From positions 1 through 51,382 of the forward strand of contig NZ_AZEZ01000086.1 of the NCBI RefSeq assembly GCF_001434275.1: a DNA stretch of 51,382 nucleotides. Reading direction: 5' to 3'. This stretch comes from Companilactobacillus mindensis DSM 14500. GTDB lineage: Bacteria; Bacillota; Bacilli; Lactobacillales; Lactobacillaceae. Below the pieces are notes generated by a model that was not told the origin of the DNA, ran no database searches, and saw only the letters and a program-made list of their open reading frames with translations. Positions 31,909 through 41,028 of this stretch are shown one piece after another. Made by a program: the position numbers and the translations under genes. Positions within the stretch are counted from its first letter, which is position 1. Every line of letters starts with the position of its first letter.

Positions 31909-32637
31909 TTAATGAATCAAAGGAACTATCACATTAGTCCACAACCACGAAACTGGCAAAACAACTGCCATTATTGGAATCATATCTGCAGTAGGAAACA
32001 TTTTGATTTTAACGATTCTAAAACCACTAGCTAGCATCAAAACTCCCCCAGCGGCTTTAAAATCGAGGATCATATTAGGCGTAGTCAATGGGAAAATAAT
32101 CCTAGCCAATGAATATATCAACATCAGTACAACAAATTGTGGCACTGCAATCAATGCGACGACTGCACCCAAATTAGCTCCAAAAATTACGGCACAGAAG
32201 AAATCAAGAATGGATTTTGATATCAAAATCGTCGCGTCTCCGTTCATACCTTCTGTTAAAGTTCCATAAATCCCCGTTCCACTAGCACAAAATAGGACGA
32301 TAAGCGTTACTAAAGTAGCCTCAAATTCCATCTGACTAAGTTCTGACGGTGCACTGACAAAACGAGAGATAAATCGTTGCATACCTCTAGCTCCCTTGTT
32401 GATAGCGTCGCCTAAGTGAAATATAATTCCAATGCTTGTCCCGATAATAACTGAAAAAACAACAGCTGCTAAATTCTTCATGGGGGCAATTGCGTAAATA
32501 CCCATACAAATCGAACTGATGCTAAAAGTCATGTTCAGACCACTTTTGAACTCATCTGACATCTTTTTACCAGCCAATGACCCAACAATTCCACCAAAAA
32601 AAATAGCACAAACATTCGTTATGATACCGATTGGCAT
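31909..32637 (-). CDS. DUF554 family membrane protein
   Basis: This 242-residue polytopic protein matches DUF554 (YdfK/YqgA type): MPIGIITNVCAIFFGGIVGSLAGKK at the start, LFCASGTGIYGTLTEGMNGD and DFKAAGGVLMLASGFRI near the end. A transport role is often suggested but not proved. GGGGG precedes the ATG. It is divergent from a LysR-type gene, which makes it the natural candidate target of that regulator. Confidence 0.88.
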   Translation of the reverse strand: MPIGIITNVCAIFFGGIVGSLAGKKMSDEFKSGLNMTFSISSICMGIYAIAPMKNLAAVVFSVIIGTSIGIIFHLGDAINKGARGMQRFISRFVSAPSELSQMEFEATLVTLIVLFCASGTGIYGTLTEGMNGDATILISKSILDFFCAVIFGANLGAVVALIAVPQFVVLMLIYSLARIIFPLTTPNMILDFKAAGGVLMLASGFRIVKIKMFPTADMIPIMAVVLPVSWLWTNVIVPLIH

Positions 32638-32720
32638 AAAAATCCCCCTTTGATCACTAAAAAACTACAAAGAAAAGTCTAATCACTGTCCAAATAAAGA
32701 ACAATTCTATTTCTGTGTTA

Positions 32721-32743
32721 AACTATTCGAATTAATAATAGTT
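32721..32743. promoter_or_regulatory. Inverted repeat in the DUF554/LysR divergent region
   Basis: AACTATT (32721-32727) and AATAGTT (32737-32743) flank a nine-base AT-rich spacer directly before the LysR ribosome site. Its position suits LysR autoregulation. Binding is inferred. Confidence 0.4.
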
Positions 32744-32755
32744 AGAGGGTAAAAA

Positions 32756-33664
32756 TTGGATACAAAAAAATTAGCGGTCTTTGTCGACTTAGCTAAGACT
32801 CAAAATTACAGTTGTAGCGCCGAACGATTATTTTTATCTCAATCAACCATTTCCAAGTACATCATCATGCTCGAAAAAGAGTGGCAGGTTAAACTGTTCA
32901 TCAGAGCGCATCGTCAAGTTAAATTGACTCGTGAAGGTAAACTGATTTTGCCAAAAGTTGAGGAGATTTTACGAAAAGAAGATGAATTCAATTACTTTTT
33001 GATCAATCAAGTTTGGCAAAAAGAACGCCCCTTAATAATCAAGGGATTACCGTCCTTATCGCAATATGAGGCCTTCAATATTATCACTGAATTTACTAAG
33101 CAGTATCCTGAGGTCAATTTGAAATTTAGTGAAGAAAACGTTGATAAATTAAATTACGCTTTAGATGAAAAGAACGTCGATATTGTTTTCACCCGAGCTT
33201 TTGACACGAGTTTTCCATCTTATGACGTTATAACGAATGAATCCGATCAATTAGTTGTCTTAGTGCCTCAAAATAATCCCTTAGCTAAACAAAGGACATT
33301 AACACTGGATATGTTAAAAAATGAATCTCTATTGGTTTTGAGCGACACGATGAGCAAAATTAATCCGCTATACGAGGCCTTTAAAAATAAAAGCCTACAA
33401 CCTCACATTACTTATGAAGGCCAAAGAATCGATTTGATTCTAGCAATGATCAACCAAGGTTCAGGAATTTCCGTTGTCATGAATAAGTCATTTGATCTGA
33501 CCAAATTTAAAAATATTGCCGTAGTCCCACTGAAACCAAGAATCACCAGCCATTTGGTATTGATGAAGCAGCATGACAATACTACTGCCGTGGTCGAACT
33601 CTTTTGGAAATTTGCCCTTAAAGAAAGCCAAAAGTGGGCCAGAACAAGGTCTTTAAAACATTAA
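32756..33664 (+). CDS. LysR-family transcriptional regulator
   Basis: This 302-residue regulator has an N-terminal winged helix (LAVFVDLAKTQNYSCSAERLFLSQSTISKYI) and a periplasmic-binding-like effector domain from about residue 90. The start is TTG at 32756, supported by AGAGGG five to six bases upstream; no ATG or GTG fits. It is divergent from DUF554. The co-inducer is unknown. The palindrome CGTTATAACG occurs within its coding sequence. Confidence 0.9.
   Translation: MDTKKLAVFVDLAKTQNYSCSAERLFLSQSTISKYIIMLEKEWQVKLFIRAHRQVKLTREGKLILPKVEEILRKEDEFNYFLINQVWQKERPLIIKGLPSLSQYEAFNIITEFTKQYPEVNLKFSEENVDKLNYALDEKNVDIVFTRAFDTSFPSYDVITNESDQLVVLVPQNNPLAKQRTLTLDMLKNESLLVLSDTMSKINPLYEAFKNKSLQPHITYEGQRIDLILAMINQGSGISVVMNKSFDLTKFKNIAVVPLKPRITSHLVLMKQHDNTTAVVELFWKFALKESQKWARTRSLKH
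33226..33235. repeat. Palindrome CGTTATAACG, site 3
   Basis: It lies inside the LysR coding sequence. See 4639, 27574 and 40609. Confidence 0.45.
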
Positions 33665-33706
33665 AAATACCCCATTGATTCAGATTTGGAATCAATGGGG
33701 TATTTT
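33664..33706. terminator. Bidirectional terminator
   Basis: AAAATACCCCATTGATTC pairs with GAATCAATGGGGTATTTT (18-bp stem) between convergent genes; it overlaps the last base of the LysR stop codon. Confidence 0.85.
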
Positions 33707-33713
33707 GAAATGA

Positions 33714-34235
33714 TTAGTGTTTTGTTAAATAGCCAAAGAGCATCGCTCCCAAAAATAGAACCACAAACAACAAGAAACCTTGCGTCCTCTTACTGGGGTG
33801 AATTGAAATTCCACTGAGCTGCTCTTCTTGTTTGACCTCTCGATTGAAAAAACTCAAGACAATGACATTCAAGGCAATACTTACGAGCAACAAAATTGTC
33901 GTTATTGTTGGCAGTTTACCGAATATTCCTTGTTGAGAAACTATCATGATCAAAATAATATTTAATACACTCGGAAACCACATGAATTTTTTCAAAGTAT
34001 TCAATCTTGTTTTACGTTCAATATCCTTCACGACATCAGATCCTTCCGTCAATAAATTATCTAAGGAAAGATGATAGAGTTTAGCAATTCTAATTAAGCT
34101 TTCGATATCCGGGAACGTTTTACCAGTCTCCCAATTTGAAACTGTTTTTGAGGTGACCAATAATTCTTCAGCTAATTTTTCTTGTGTCCAACCAATTTGC
34201 TTGCGTTTATCTTTCAAGATCTCTTTCAATTCCAT
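33714..34235 (-). CDS. XRE-family regulator with membrane helices
   Basis: This 173-residue protein has a Cro/C1 helix-turn-helix (residues 5-60: KQIGWTQEKLAEELLVTSKTVSNW) followed by three hydrophobic helices (about 86-104, 108-130 and 150-170). Such membrane-tethered XRE proteins are frequent in Lactobacillales and usually unexplored. It is monocistronic; the long region upstream also holds the cydA promoter on the other strand. Confidence 0.85.
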   Translation of the reverse strand: MELKEILKDKRKQIGWTQEKLAEELLVTSKTVSNWETGKTFPDIESLIRIAKLYHLSLDNLLTEGSDVVKDIERKTRLNTLKKFMWFPSVLNIILIMIVSQQGIFGKLPTITTILLLVSIALNVIVLSFFNREVKQEEQLSGISIHPSKRTQGFLLFVVLFLGAMLFGYLTKH

Positions 34236-34684
34236 AATCTATCATCCTTATTTATTTTCCTTGATTTCTTTATAACCTGATTATCATTAAAAGAACATCC
34301 AAGCCCTTTCTAATTCCTATGAAATGTCCATAACGTCGTTATGATTATTTATCATGCCATTTCATCAATTCTAACAGTAGCAAAAGATAGTGCTTTCACA
34401 TTAGTAAAGATTTCTTTATCAAAGATGATAAGAATAAAAGCCTAAAAGGTTTATATTTTAGATATACAAATGTTATTGCATAAATTTATTACTGAATAAT
34501 TAAATATTCATTTAATGACTAATTACATTCTTGTGCAACGTGGTCATAGTTGTCGCAACCGGAGTTTAATCACATTGGAAGCGATTTTTTCACAAGCTTA
34601 ATTTATTGCTTAAAAAGTTAATTAATCATATGATAAATTTGTGTATATTAGGGATTATAAATTTGTTTTAAGGAGGTTATTACC
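34236..34684 (+). promoter_or_regulatory. 449-base regulatory region upstream of cydABCD
   Basis: There is no gene here. Features seen: an outward inverted repeat CATAACG-T-CGTTATG (34329-34343); a catabolite-control-like site TTGGAAGCGATTTTT (34575-34589, one mismatch to the cre consensus); TTGTG and CACAA half-sites resembling Rex boxes but not forming a full site (near 34532 and 34591); and AAGGAGG before the cydA start. The length suggests several control inputs. Carbon and redox control of cyd is established in related bacteria but only inferred here. Confidence 0.45.
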
Positions 34685-36127
34685 ATGCTAAATGTTGGCT
34701 TGAGCATTGTCTCTCTTGCGCGTTTTCAGTTCGCAATGACAACTGTCTTCCACTTCTTCTTCGTTCCGTTTTCAATTGGGATGGGCTTTCTCGTTGCTGT
34801 TATGGAAACAATTTATGCCGTTAAGAAAGACAAAGTTTACTTAGATATGGCAAAATTCTGGGGAAAAATTTTCCTACTAAGTTTTGCCGTTGGTATTGTT
34901 ACAGGTATTATTCAAGAATTCCAATTCGGTATGAATTGGTCTGAATACTCACGTTTCATGGGTGATGTATTCGGTGCTCCACTTGCTATTGAAGCTTTGT
35001 TAGCATTCTTTATTGAATCCGTCTTTATTGGTATTTGGATGTTCACTTGGGATCGTTTCAGACCCGGTGTGCACGCTTTTATGATCTGGATGACTTCAAT
35101 TGGTACAATGCTTTCCGCTATTTGGATTCTAGCTGCTAATAGTTTCATGCAAGCTCCTACAGGTTTCAAGATCAATAACGCCACAGGTCGGATTCAATTG
35201 ACCGATTTTGGTGCCGTTATCAGTAACCCTCAACTCTGGAGAGCCTTTCCCCACGTTATTCTAGCTGCTTTCATGACTGCCGGTGTTGTTATTACAGGTA
35301 TGAGTGCTTGGGGTCTATTGCGTAAGAAGAAAAATGAGAATCACTTCTTCAAAACTTCTCTACGTTTTGGACTTTGGGCAAGTTTAATTTTCGCTATTTT
35401 ATCCGCTGGTGCCGGAGACCTTCAAACACAACAAATTATCACTGATCAACCAATGAAATTTGCTGCTACCGAAGGTGTTTACGAAGACACCAAAGATCCT
35501 GCTCCTTGGACAGTTGTTGAATTGATCGATGCTAAGAATCATAAAGCCAGTGGTCAAGTTGATGTACCCGGTGTTTTGAGTATTTTGGCTTATCACAAAC
35601 TAAGTGGCTCGGTTAAGGGTATGAATACGATCAACAAAGAGCTACATGCTAAATATGATAAGAAATTTGGCAAGGATATGAACTACTATGTTCCACCTAA
35701 GACCCTATTCTGGAGTTTTAGAGTTATGACCGGTTTCGATGCCTTGATCATGTTAACTTCTATTGTTGGTTTGGTCTTCTCAAGAAAGAAGAAAGATACC
35801 ATCGAAAGTCACAAGTGGATGTTAGTTGTGTTAGGAATCTGTATTTGGGTTCCATTTATCGCTAACTCTGCTGGTTGGTTCATCACTGAATTTGGTCGTT
35901 ACCCTTGGATCGTTTATGGACTATTTACGATTGCCCAAGCCGTTTCACCAACTTCAACCGTGGCCAGTCTATTATTCAGTAATATTGTTTACTTCTTGCT
36001 CTTCACACTATTGGGTGGCGTTATGGTTGTTTACAGTCGTCGTACTCTTCATCATGGTCCTTATTATGAAGAAGCTGACTCCAAACAAAACGTTGATCCA
36101 TTTGCAAAGGAGGCCTTTGGAAAATGA
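34685..36127 (+). CDS. cydA: Cytochrome bd ubiquinol/menaquinol oxidase subunit I
   Basis: This 480-residue membrane subunit oxidises quinol and carries hemes b558, b595 and d. Nine helices are expected. It opens LARFQFAMTTVFHFFFVPFSIG (heme-ligand His near residue 24) and has an RFGLWASLIFAI helix and a short Q-loop. The normally invariant GRQPW motif reads GRYPW (EFGRYPWIVYG). It is the first gene of cydABCD; cydB starts four bases before its stop codon ends (ATGA overlap). Heme biosynthesis genes are absent from the window. Confidence 0.95.
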   Translation: MLNVGLSIVSLARFQFAMTTVFHFFFVPFSIGMGFLVAVMETIYAVKKDKVYLDMAKFWGKIFLLSFAVGIVTGIIQEFQFGMNWSEYSRFMGDVFGAPLAIEALLAFFIESVFIGIWMFTWDRFRPGVHAFMIWMTSIGTMLSAIWILAANSFMQAPTGFKINNATGRIQLTDFGAVISNPQLWRAFPHVILAAFMTAGVVITGMSAWGLLRKKKNENHFFKTSLRFGLWASLIFAILSAGAGDLQTQQIITDQPMKFAATEGVYEDTKDPAPWTVVELIDAKNHKASGQVDVPGVLSILAYHKLSGSVKGMNTINKELHAKYDKKFGKDMNYYVPPKTLFWSFRVMTGFDALIMLTSIVGLVFSRKKKDTIESHKWMLVVLGICIWVPFIANSAGWFITEFGRYPWIVYGLFTIAQAVSPTSTVASLLFSNIVYFLLFTLLGGVMVVYSRRTLHHGPYYEEADSKQNVDPFAKEAFGK

Positions 36128-37137
36128 CACTAAGCACACTCTGGTTTATCGTAATTGGGCTTCTGTTTTCAATCTTTCTCTTCCTTGAAGGTTTCGATTT
36201 TGGTGTCGGAATGTCAACCAGATTTCTGGCTAGAAACGATCAAGAAAGAAGTGCCATCATGTCATCTATCGGTCCTCATTGGGACGGTAATGAAACATGG
36301 TTAGTTACAGCTGGTGGTGCAATGTTTGCCTCACTTCCAATGTGGTATGCTTCATTGTTCTCCGGTTATTACATCTTGTTCCTTTTGGTATTAGTTGGTT
36401 TGATCCTTCGTGGAGTTTCCTTTGAATTCCACAAGCACGCTGAATCTGATACTGAAAAAAATATTTGGATGTGGACTTTCTTCTGTGGAAGTCTTATCGC
36501 CCCATTCTTTCTCTGCATGATTCTTTTGAGCATGGTTCAAGGTATTCCAATCGATGCCAAAGGTAACGCTACCCCTTCATTCTTCCAAGTAGTTAACCTA
36601 CTTTCAATTGTTGGTGGTGTCGCTGGTGTTCTACTTTCACTCGTTCACGGTTTGAATTTCATCAGATTAAGACTAGATGGTCCGCTTCGTGATCGTGCTC
36701 GCAATTTAAATAAAATCCTTTATCCAATTCTTTTCCTTGGTGAAGTAGTCTTCGCATTGTTGGTATTTTTCCAAACTGACTTCTTTACTAAGAGATTTGC
36801 TTCATCACTCATCATCACGGCCTTAATTGTTTTATTCTCACTATTAGGCTACTATGGAGTCCTAAAGAATAGAGAAGGTTGGAGCTTTATTGGTAGCGGT
36901 CTATCACTAAGTATGGTCATCGTTCTATTATTCAATGGACTATTCCCACGTGTCATGATTGCTACAGATCCAGCTCACAGTATCTTGATCAAAAATGCCG
37001 CTAACTCACAATACACGTTGACGATCATGACGATCGTTGCCTGCATCTTGGTACCAATTGTGGCTATTTACTTCATTTGGTCATACTCTCTATTTACGAA
37101 GAGAATAAATCCAAGAGAGAATACGGTGAAATACTAA
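36124..37137 (+). CDS. cydB: Cytochrome bd oxidase subunit II
   Basis: This 337-residue polytopic subunit stabilises the di-heme site of CydA. It has the N-terminal LWFIVIGLLFSIFLFLEGFDFGVGM, GPHWDGNETWLVTAGGAMFA and RGVSFEFH motifs. The start overlaps the end of cydA. Its stop TAA shares a base with the cydD ATG (TAATG). Confidence 0.95.
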   Translation: MTLSTLWFIVIGLLFSIFLFLEGFDFGVGMSTRFLARNDQERSAIMSSIGPHWDGNETWLVTAGGAMFASLPMWYASLFSGYYILFLLVLVGLILRGVSFEFHKHAESDTEKNIWMWTFFCGSLIAPFFLCMILLSMVQGIPIDAKGNATPSFFQVVNLLSIVGGVAGVLLSLVHGLNFIRLRLDGPLRDRARNLNKILYPILFLGEVVFALLVFFQTDFFTKRFASSLIITALIVLFSLLGYYGVLKNREGWSFIGSGLSLSMVIVLLFNGLFPRVMIATDPAHSILIKNAANSQYTLTIMTIVACILVPIVAIYFIWSYSLFTKRINPRENTVKY

Positions 37138-38870
37138 TGATAGATAAGCGTTTATTTCGCTTACCTGGAACAAAAAAACTACTCTTAATGCTTGCAGGAT
37201 TAACTCTCTTGCAAGCATTTGTTGTCTTATTCCAAGGTAAGTATTTAGCAGAAGCACTCGTAAATTCATGGGAACAAAAATCATTGCAGACTATCGTTAT
37301 GCCAATGATTCTGTTTGCTGTTGCCTTTATTTTTAGACACGTCTTCAACTTGATCAATACTAAAATCGTTGAAAGCTATGCTGGTAAAACTTCGGAAAAC
37401 ATCCGGTCTCAATTATTGGACAAAGTTTACAATGCCGGGCCAGAAATAATTTCTGAAGAAGGAACTGGTAATTTAGTTACTTCTTCACTCGACGGTATTG
37501 ACTTGGTTGAAAATTATTTCAAATTGATTTTTACAAAATTAATGAATATGTCGATCATTCCGCCAGTTCTATTGATCTACATTTATACCCAAAATATCGC
37601 TTCAGGCATTACTTTGACAGTTATCGTACCACTGGTCATTTTATTCATGATCATCTTAGGTTTAGCTGCCCAGTCAAAAGCTGATTCACAATATGCACAA
37701 TACACGATCCTTTCCAATCACTTTCTCGACGCTTTGCGTGGCTTGCCTACTTTGAAAATGCTTGGTCTCAGCAAGCGTTATGCCAAAAATATTTACACTG
37801 TCAGCGACGAATATCGCCGTAGAACGATGAATACTTTACGGATAGCTATTCTATCAACTTTCGCGTTAGATTGGCTGACAACCCTTGGAATTGCCATTCT
37901 GGCCGTTTTCTTGGGTCTTGGTTTGATCAATAATAGTTTTCCTCTCTTTCCAGCCTTAGTTACTTTGATTTTGGCTCCTGAATACTTTTTGCCATTACGT
38001 GATTTCTCTAACGACTACCACGCTACCTTGAATGGTAAAAATGCTTTGAATTCTATCTTCGAAATTCTCGACCGCCCTACAACTGACCAAGCTGATGACC
38101 TAGACGACTTCACTTGGGATAAAGATTCTACGGTTGAAGTCAACAACTTACAATTCACCTACAAAGGCGTTGGTACTGATGATGTCAGCCTTGATATTGA
38201 TCACTTGAAACTATCAGGCTATCAAAGAATCGGCGTCATCGGAAAATCTGGTTCTGGTAAAACAACTTTGATTCGTGCTATTGGCGGATTCTTAATACCT
38301 GACCATGCTAACATCAAAATCAATCAACAATCAGTCGCTAATTTCAAACAAGCCAACTGGCAAAAGAAATTGACCTTCTTACCACAATCGCCCTACTTAT
38401 TTGCCGGATCGATTGCTGAAAACATCGCCTTCTATCGTCCAAAAGCCAGTTTAGATGATATTAAAAAAGCCGCTGATGCGGCGGGTTTACAAGATTTTAT
38501 CAATACTTTGGAAAATGGTTATGAGACTCAAATCGGTGAGGGCGGCCGAGGTATCTCTGGTGGTCAGCAACAAAGAATCATGTTGGCTCGAGCCTTTTTG
38601 GCTGACGATCGTCACGTTTTGATTTTTGACGAACCGACTGCCCATTTGGATATCGAAACCGAATACGCCTTAAAACAACCAATGGAAAAACTCTTCCAAA
38701 ATCACCTAGTTATTTTTGCAACGCATCGACTTCACTGGATCAAAGAAATGGATTACGTCATCGTTATGGATAATGGCAAAATTGCCGAACAAGGTACACC
38801 AGACGAGCTTTCTAGCCATAACGGTGCTTATTCGAAATTAATTGCCAACATGCGAGGTGATCAACTATGA
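37137..38870 (+). CDS. cydD: ABC transporter CydD (cytochrome bd assembly)
   Basis: This 577-residue half-transporter has six N-terminal helices and a C-terminal ATPase with Walker A GKSGSGKTT, signature GISGGQQQRI and Walker B VLIFDEPTAHLD. With CydC it is required for cytochrome bd maturation; in E. coli it handles thiols and heme. The ATG at 37137 (TAATG with the cydB stop) gives MIDKRLFRL; a longer frame overlapping cydB has no ribosome site. Confidence 0.93.
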   Translation: MIDKRLFRLPGTKKLLLMLAGLTLLQAFVVLFQGKYLAEALVNSWEQKSLQTIVMPMILFAVAFIFRHVFNLINTKIVESYAGKTSENIRSQLLDKVYNAGPEIISEEGTGNLVTSSLDGIDLVENYFKLIFTKLMNMSIIPPVLLIYIYTQNIASGITLTVIVPLVILFMIILGLAAQSKADSQYAQYTILSNHFLDALRGLPTLKMLGLSKRYAKNIYTVSDEYRRRTMNTLRIAILSTFALDWLTTLGIAILAVFLGLGLINNSFPLFPALVTLILAPEYFLPLRDFSNDYHATLNGKNALNSIFEILDRPTTDQADDLDDFTWDKDSTVEVNNLQFTYKGVGTDDVSLDIDHLKLSGYQRIGVIGKSGSGKTTLIRAIGGFLIPDHANIKINQQSVANFKQANWQKKLTFLPQSPYLFAGSIAENIAFYRPKASLDDIKKAADAAGLQDFINTLENGYETQIGEGGRGISGGQQQRIMLARAFLADDRHVLIFDEPTAHLDIETEYALKQPMEKLFQNHLVIFATHRLHWIKEMDYVIVMDNGKIAEQGTPDELSSHNGAYSKLIANMRGDQL

Positions 38871-40606
38871 ACTTCTTTAAAACCTTCAAACATGACACTT
38901 GGGTCAAACCTTACATCAAACAATACAAAGGTCTGTTGATCACTGCCCTTATTTTAGGTTTGCTCACTTCATTCTGTGCAGCCGCTTTGATGTTTACTTC
39001 CGGCTATACGATCGACAAAGCCGCTACTCATCCGGTCAATATTCTCTTGATCTACGTTCCAATTCTTTTAACTAGAGCCTTTGGTATCGGCCGTCCTGTA
39101 TTCAAATACATCGAACGGCTCAAGAGTCACAACTGGGTTCTACGGGTCACTTCTGACTTACGAACTCGTTTGTACAAAACACTGGAAAGCGATGCTTCTT
39201 TCTTTACGGAACATCACAAAACTGGCGACATCATGGGACTTTTATCCGAAGATATTAGCCACTTACAAAATTTATATTTACGAACTATTTTTCCAGCCGT
39301 GATCTCATATCTCTTGACGCTCATTGGCTCAATCGCCTTGGGAGTTTTCAATCCTTCCTTTGGTTTCTTCGTCTTTTTACTATTGTTCCTAGAAGTTTTC
39401 GTTGTTCCTTTAATCTCAGTCTCAGTTGAAAGTGCTCGTCGGGCTTATCAAAAATCGGTCAAAAGTGACTTATACGTTCAATTGACTGACAATATCTTGG
39501 GCGTTGACGACTGGGTTATTTCTGGACGCAAGAACGACTTCAAGAACTTAACTGCACAAAATATTACCAATTTGGACACTTCACAAAATAAGTCAAAAGC
39601 TTTCCGTCGCAACCGGGACTTCGTCTTGCAATTGATTTTTGCAATCATGATCATTTGTTTTTTGATCTTCACTAATCTCACGATGACTCATGACCAAGAA
39701 CAAGCTAACTTTGTTGCTGCCGTTGTTCTAGCTGTCTTTCCACTTTCTGATGCAATTATTCCGGTCAGCCAAGGATTCGAAGAATGGCCACTCTACAAGG
39801 ATTCTATCGATCGCTTGAATTCGATCAAACCGGTTCCTAATACATTGCCTAAACAAGTGGAATTAAACCCTGCAGATTTCGAATCGCTCAAGATAAATAA
39901 CATTACCTTCGAGTACGATAGTAATTCACCCATCTTGATCAAAAACTTTTCACAGGATATCCACAGAGGTGAAAAATTAGCCCTATTAGGTCCTAGTGGT
40001 ATCGGTAAAACCACCATTTTACAATTGATTCTCGGTGATTTACGTCCACAACAAGGCCAAATTTCCATCAATGGTTTTGATATTTCACAAGTTCAGGCCA
40101 ATCGCGAACAATTATTCTCAGTTTTGAATCAAAAACCATTTCTTTTCAACACGACTTTGATAAACAACGTCCGGCTCGGTAACGAAAAGAAGTCCGACGC
40201 TGAAGTCAAAAAAGCTTTAGAACGTGTCGGTCTCAAGGACTTAGTCGAATCCTTACCTGACAAATATGAAACCCTTGTTGGTGAAAATGGTTCACGCTTC
40301 TCTGGTGGTGAACAAGAAAGAATTGCTTTGGCTCGTATCCTCTTGCAAGACGCTCCAATCGTCTTACTCGATGAACCTACGGTTGGTTTGGATCCTATCA
40401 CGGAAAATGATTTACTAGAAACCTTCTTCAATGTCCTCAGCGACAAGACTATCATCTGGGTCACACACCATCTTCAAGGCATCAAACACGTTGACCATGT
40501 AGTCTTCATGAACAGTGACAAGATTGAAATGGAAGGTGCTCCTAAAGAGCTTTATCAAACTAACAAACATTTCAAGGAACTTTATCAAATGGATCAAGGT
40601 TTATAG
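38867..40606 (+). CDS. cydC: ABC transporter CydC (cytochrome bd assembly)
   Basis: This 579-residue partner of CydD has six helices, Walker A GPSGIGKTT, signature RFSGGEQERIALA and Walker B IVLLDEPTVGLDP. The ATGA overlap with cydD indicates tight coupling. It is the last gene of the cyd operon; a strong hairpin follows at 40631. Confidence 0.93.
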   Translation: MNFFKTFKHDTWVKPYIKQYKGLLITALILGLLTSFCAAALMFTSGYTIDKAATHPVNILLIYVPILLTRAFGIGRPVFKYIERLKSHNWVLRVTSDLRTRLYKTLESDASFFTEHHKTGDIMGLLSEDISHLQNLYLRTIFPAVISYLLTLIGSIALGVFNPSFGFFVFLLLFLEVFVVPLISVSVESARRAYQKSVKSDLYVQLTDNILGVDDWVISGRKNDFKNLTAQNITNLDTSQNKSKAFRRNRDFVLQLIFAIMIICFLIFTNLTMTHDQEQANFVAAVVLAVFPLSDAIIPVSQGFEEWPLYKDSIDRLNSIKPVPNTLPKQVELNPADFESLKINNITFEYDSNSPILIKNFSQDIHRGEKLALLGPSGIGKTTILQLILGDLRPQQGQISINGFDISQVQANREQLFSVLNQKPFLFNTTLINNVRLGNEKKSDAEVKKALERVGLKDLVESLPDKYETLVGENGSRFSGGEQERIALARILLQDAPIVLLDEPTVGLDPITENDLLETFFNVLSDKTIIWVTHHLQGIKHVDHVVFMNSDKIEMEGAPKELYQTNKHFKELYQMDQGL

Positions 40607-40608
40607 GA

Positions 40609-40618
40609 CGTTATAACG
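40609..40618. repeat. Palindrome CGTTATAACG, site 4
   Basis: It lies two bases after the cydC stop codon. See 4639, 27574 and 33226. Confidence 0.45.
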
Positions 40619-40630
40619 ATATTCACCAAA

Positions 40631-40673
40631 AAAACCTCATTAATTTCAAAAATGAAATTAATGAGGTTTTTTT
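40631..40673. terminator. Bidirectional terminator after cydC
   Basis: AAAACCTCATTAATTTCA pairs with TGAAATTAATGAGGTTTT (18-bp stem), followed by T runs in both directions. Confidence 0.87.
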
Positions 40674-40686
40674 ACTTTTTGCTAGT

Positions 40687-41013
40687 TTACCAAGCCATTG
40701 GATTAATCGTACCAATACCACTCTGTAACATTGACTCTTTGGTTTGTTCTTTTAATTCATTAATCAATTTATCCTGTTCGGGATTGAAATGATACTCTTT
40801 ACGCAAAGCAATTTGTTGAAATTGATAGTTCATATCACTGATTGCTTTATGTAATTGATCGTATTGTTTATCAATCTTTTCAAGCTTATTGATGGAATTA
40901 TAGGCCTTTTTAATCTCAGTTTTAACTTGATTATCTTCAGTAACTGAACTATTCAGCTCGTTCAGCAATTCATTAATTTGAGCTACTTTGGCTTCTTTTT
41001 GGGCTTGTTTCAT
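40687..41013 (-). CDS. Hypothetical helical protein
   Basis: This 108-residue cytosolic protein is predicted to be almost wholly alpha-helical, with heptad-like leucines/isoleucines (INELLNELN, INKLEKIDKQYDQLHKAISDM). The composition resembles YlbF/YmcA-type small helical proteins, but I see no decisive motif. GGTGG precedes the ATG. It starts 15 bases after the polyprenyl synthase stop, so it is probably co-transcribed with it. Confidence 0.65.
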   Translation of the reverse strand: MKQAQKEAKVAQINELLNELNSSVTEDNQVKTEIKKAYNSINKLEKIDKQYDQLHKAISDMNYQFQQIALRKEYHFNPEQDKLINELKEQTKESMLQSGIGTINPMAW

Positions 41014-41028
41014 TCTGTTCCACCTAAC

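Noticed and set aside
34530-34605. Rex operator upstream of cydA
   Set aside because: TTGTG and CACAA elements occur but too far apart to make the 16-20 base Rex palindrome.
37077-37136. Upstream extension of cydD overlapping cydB
   Set aside because: The extra 20 residues duplicate cydB coding sequence in another frame; the TAATG junction at 37135-37139 gives the expected family start.
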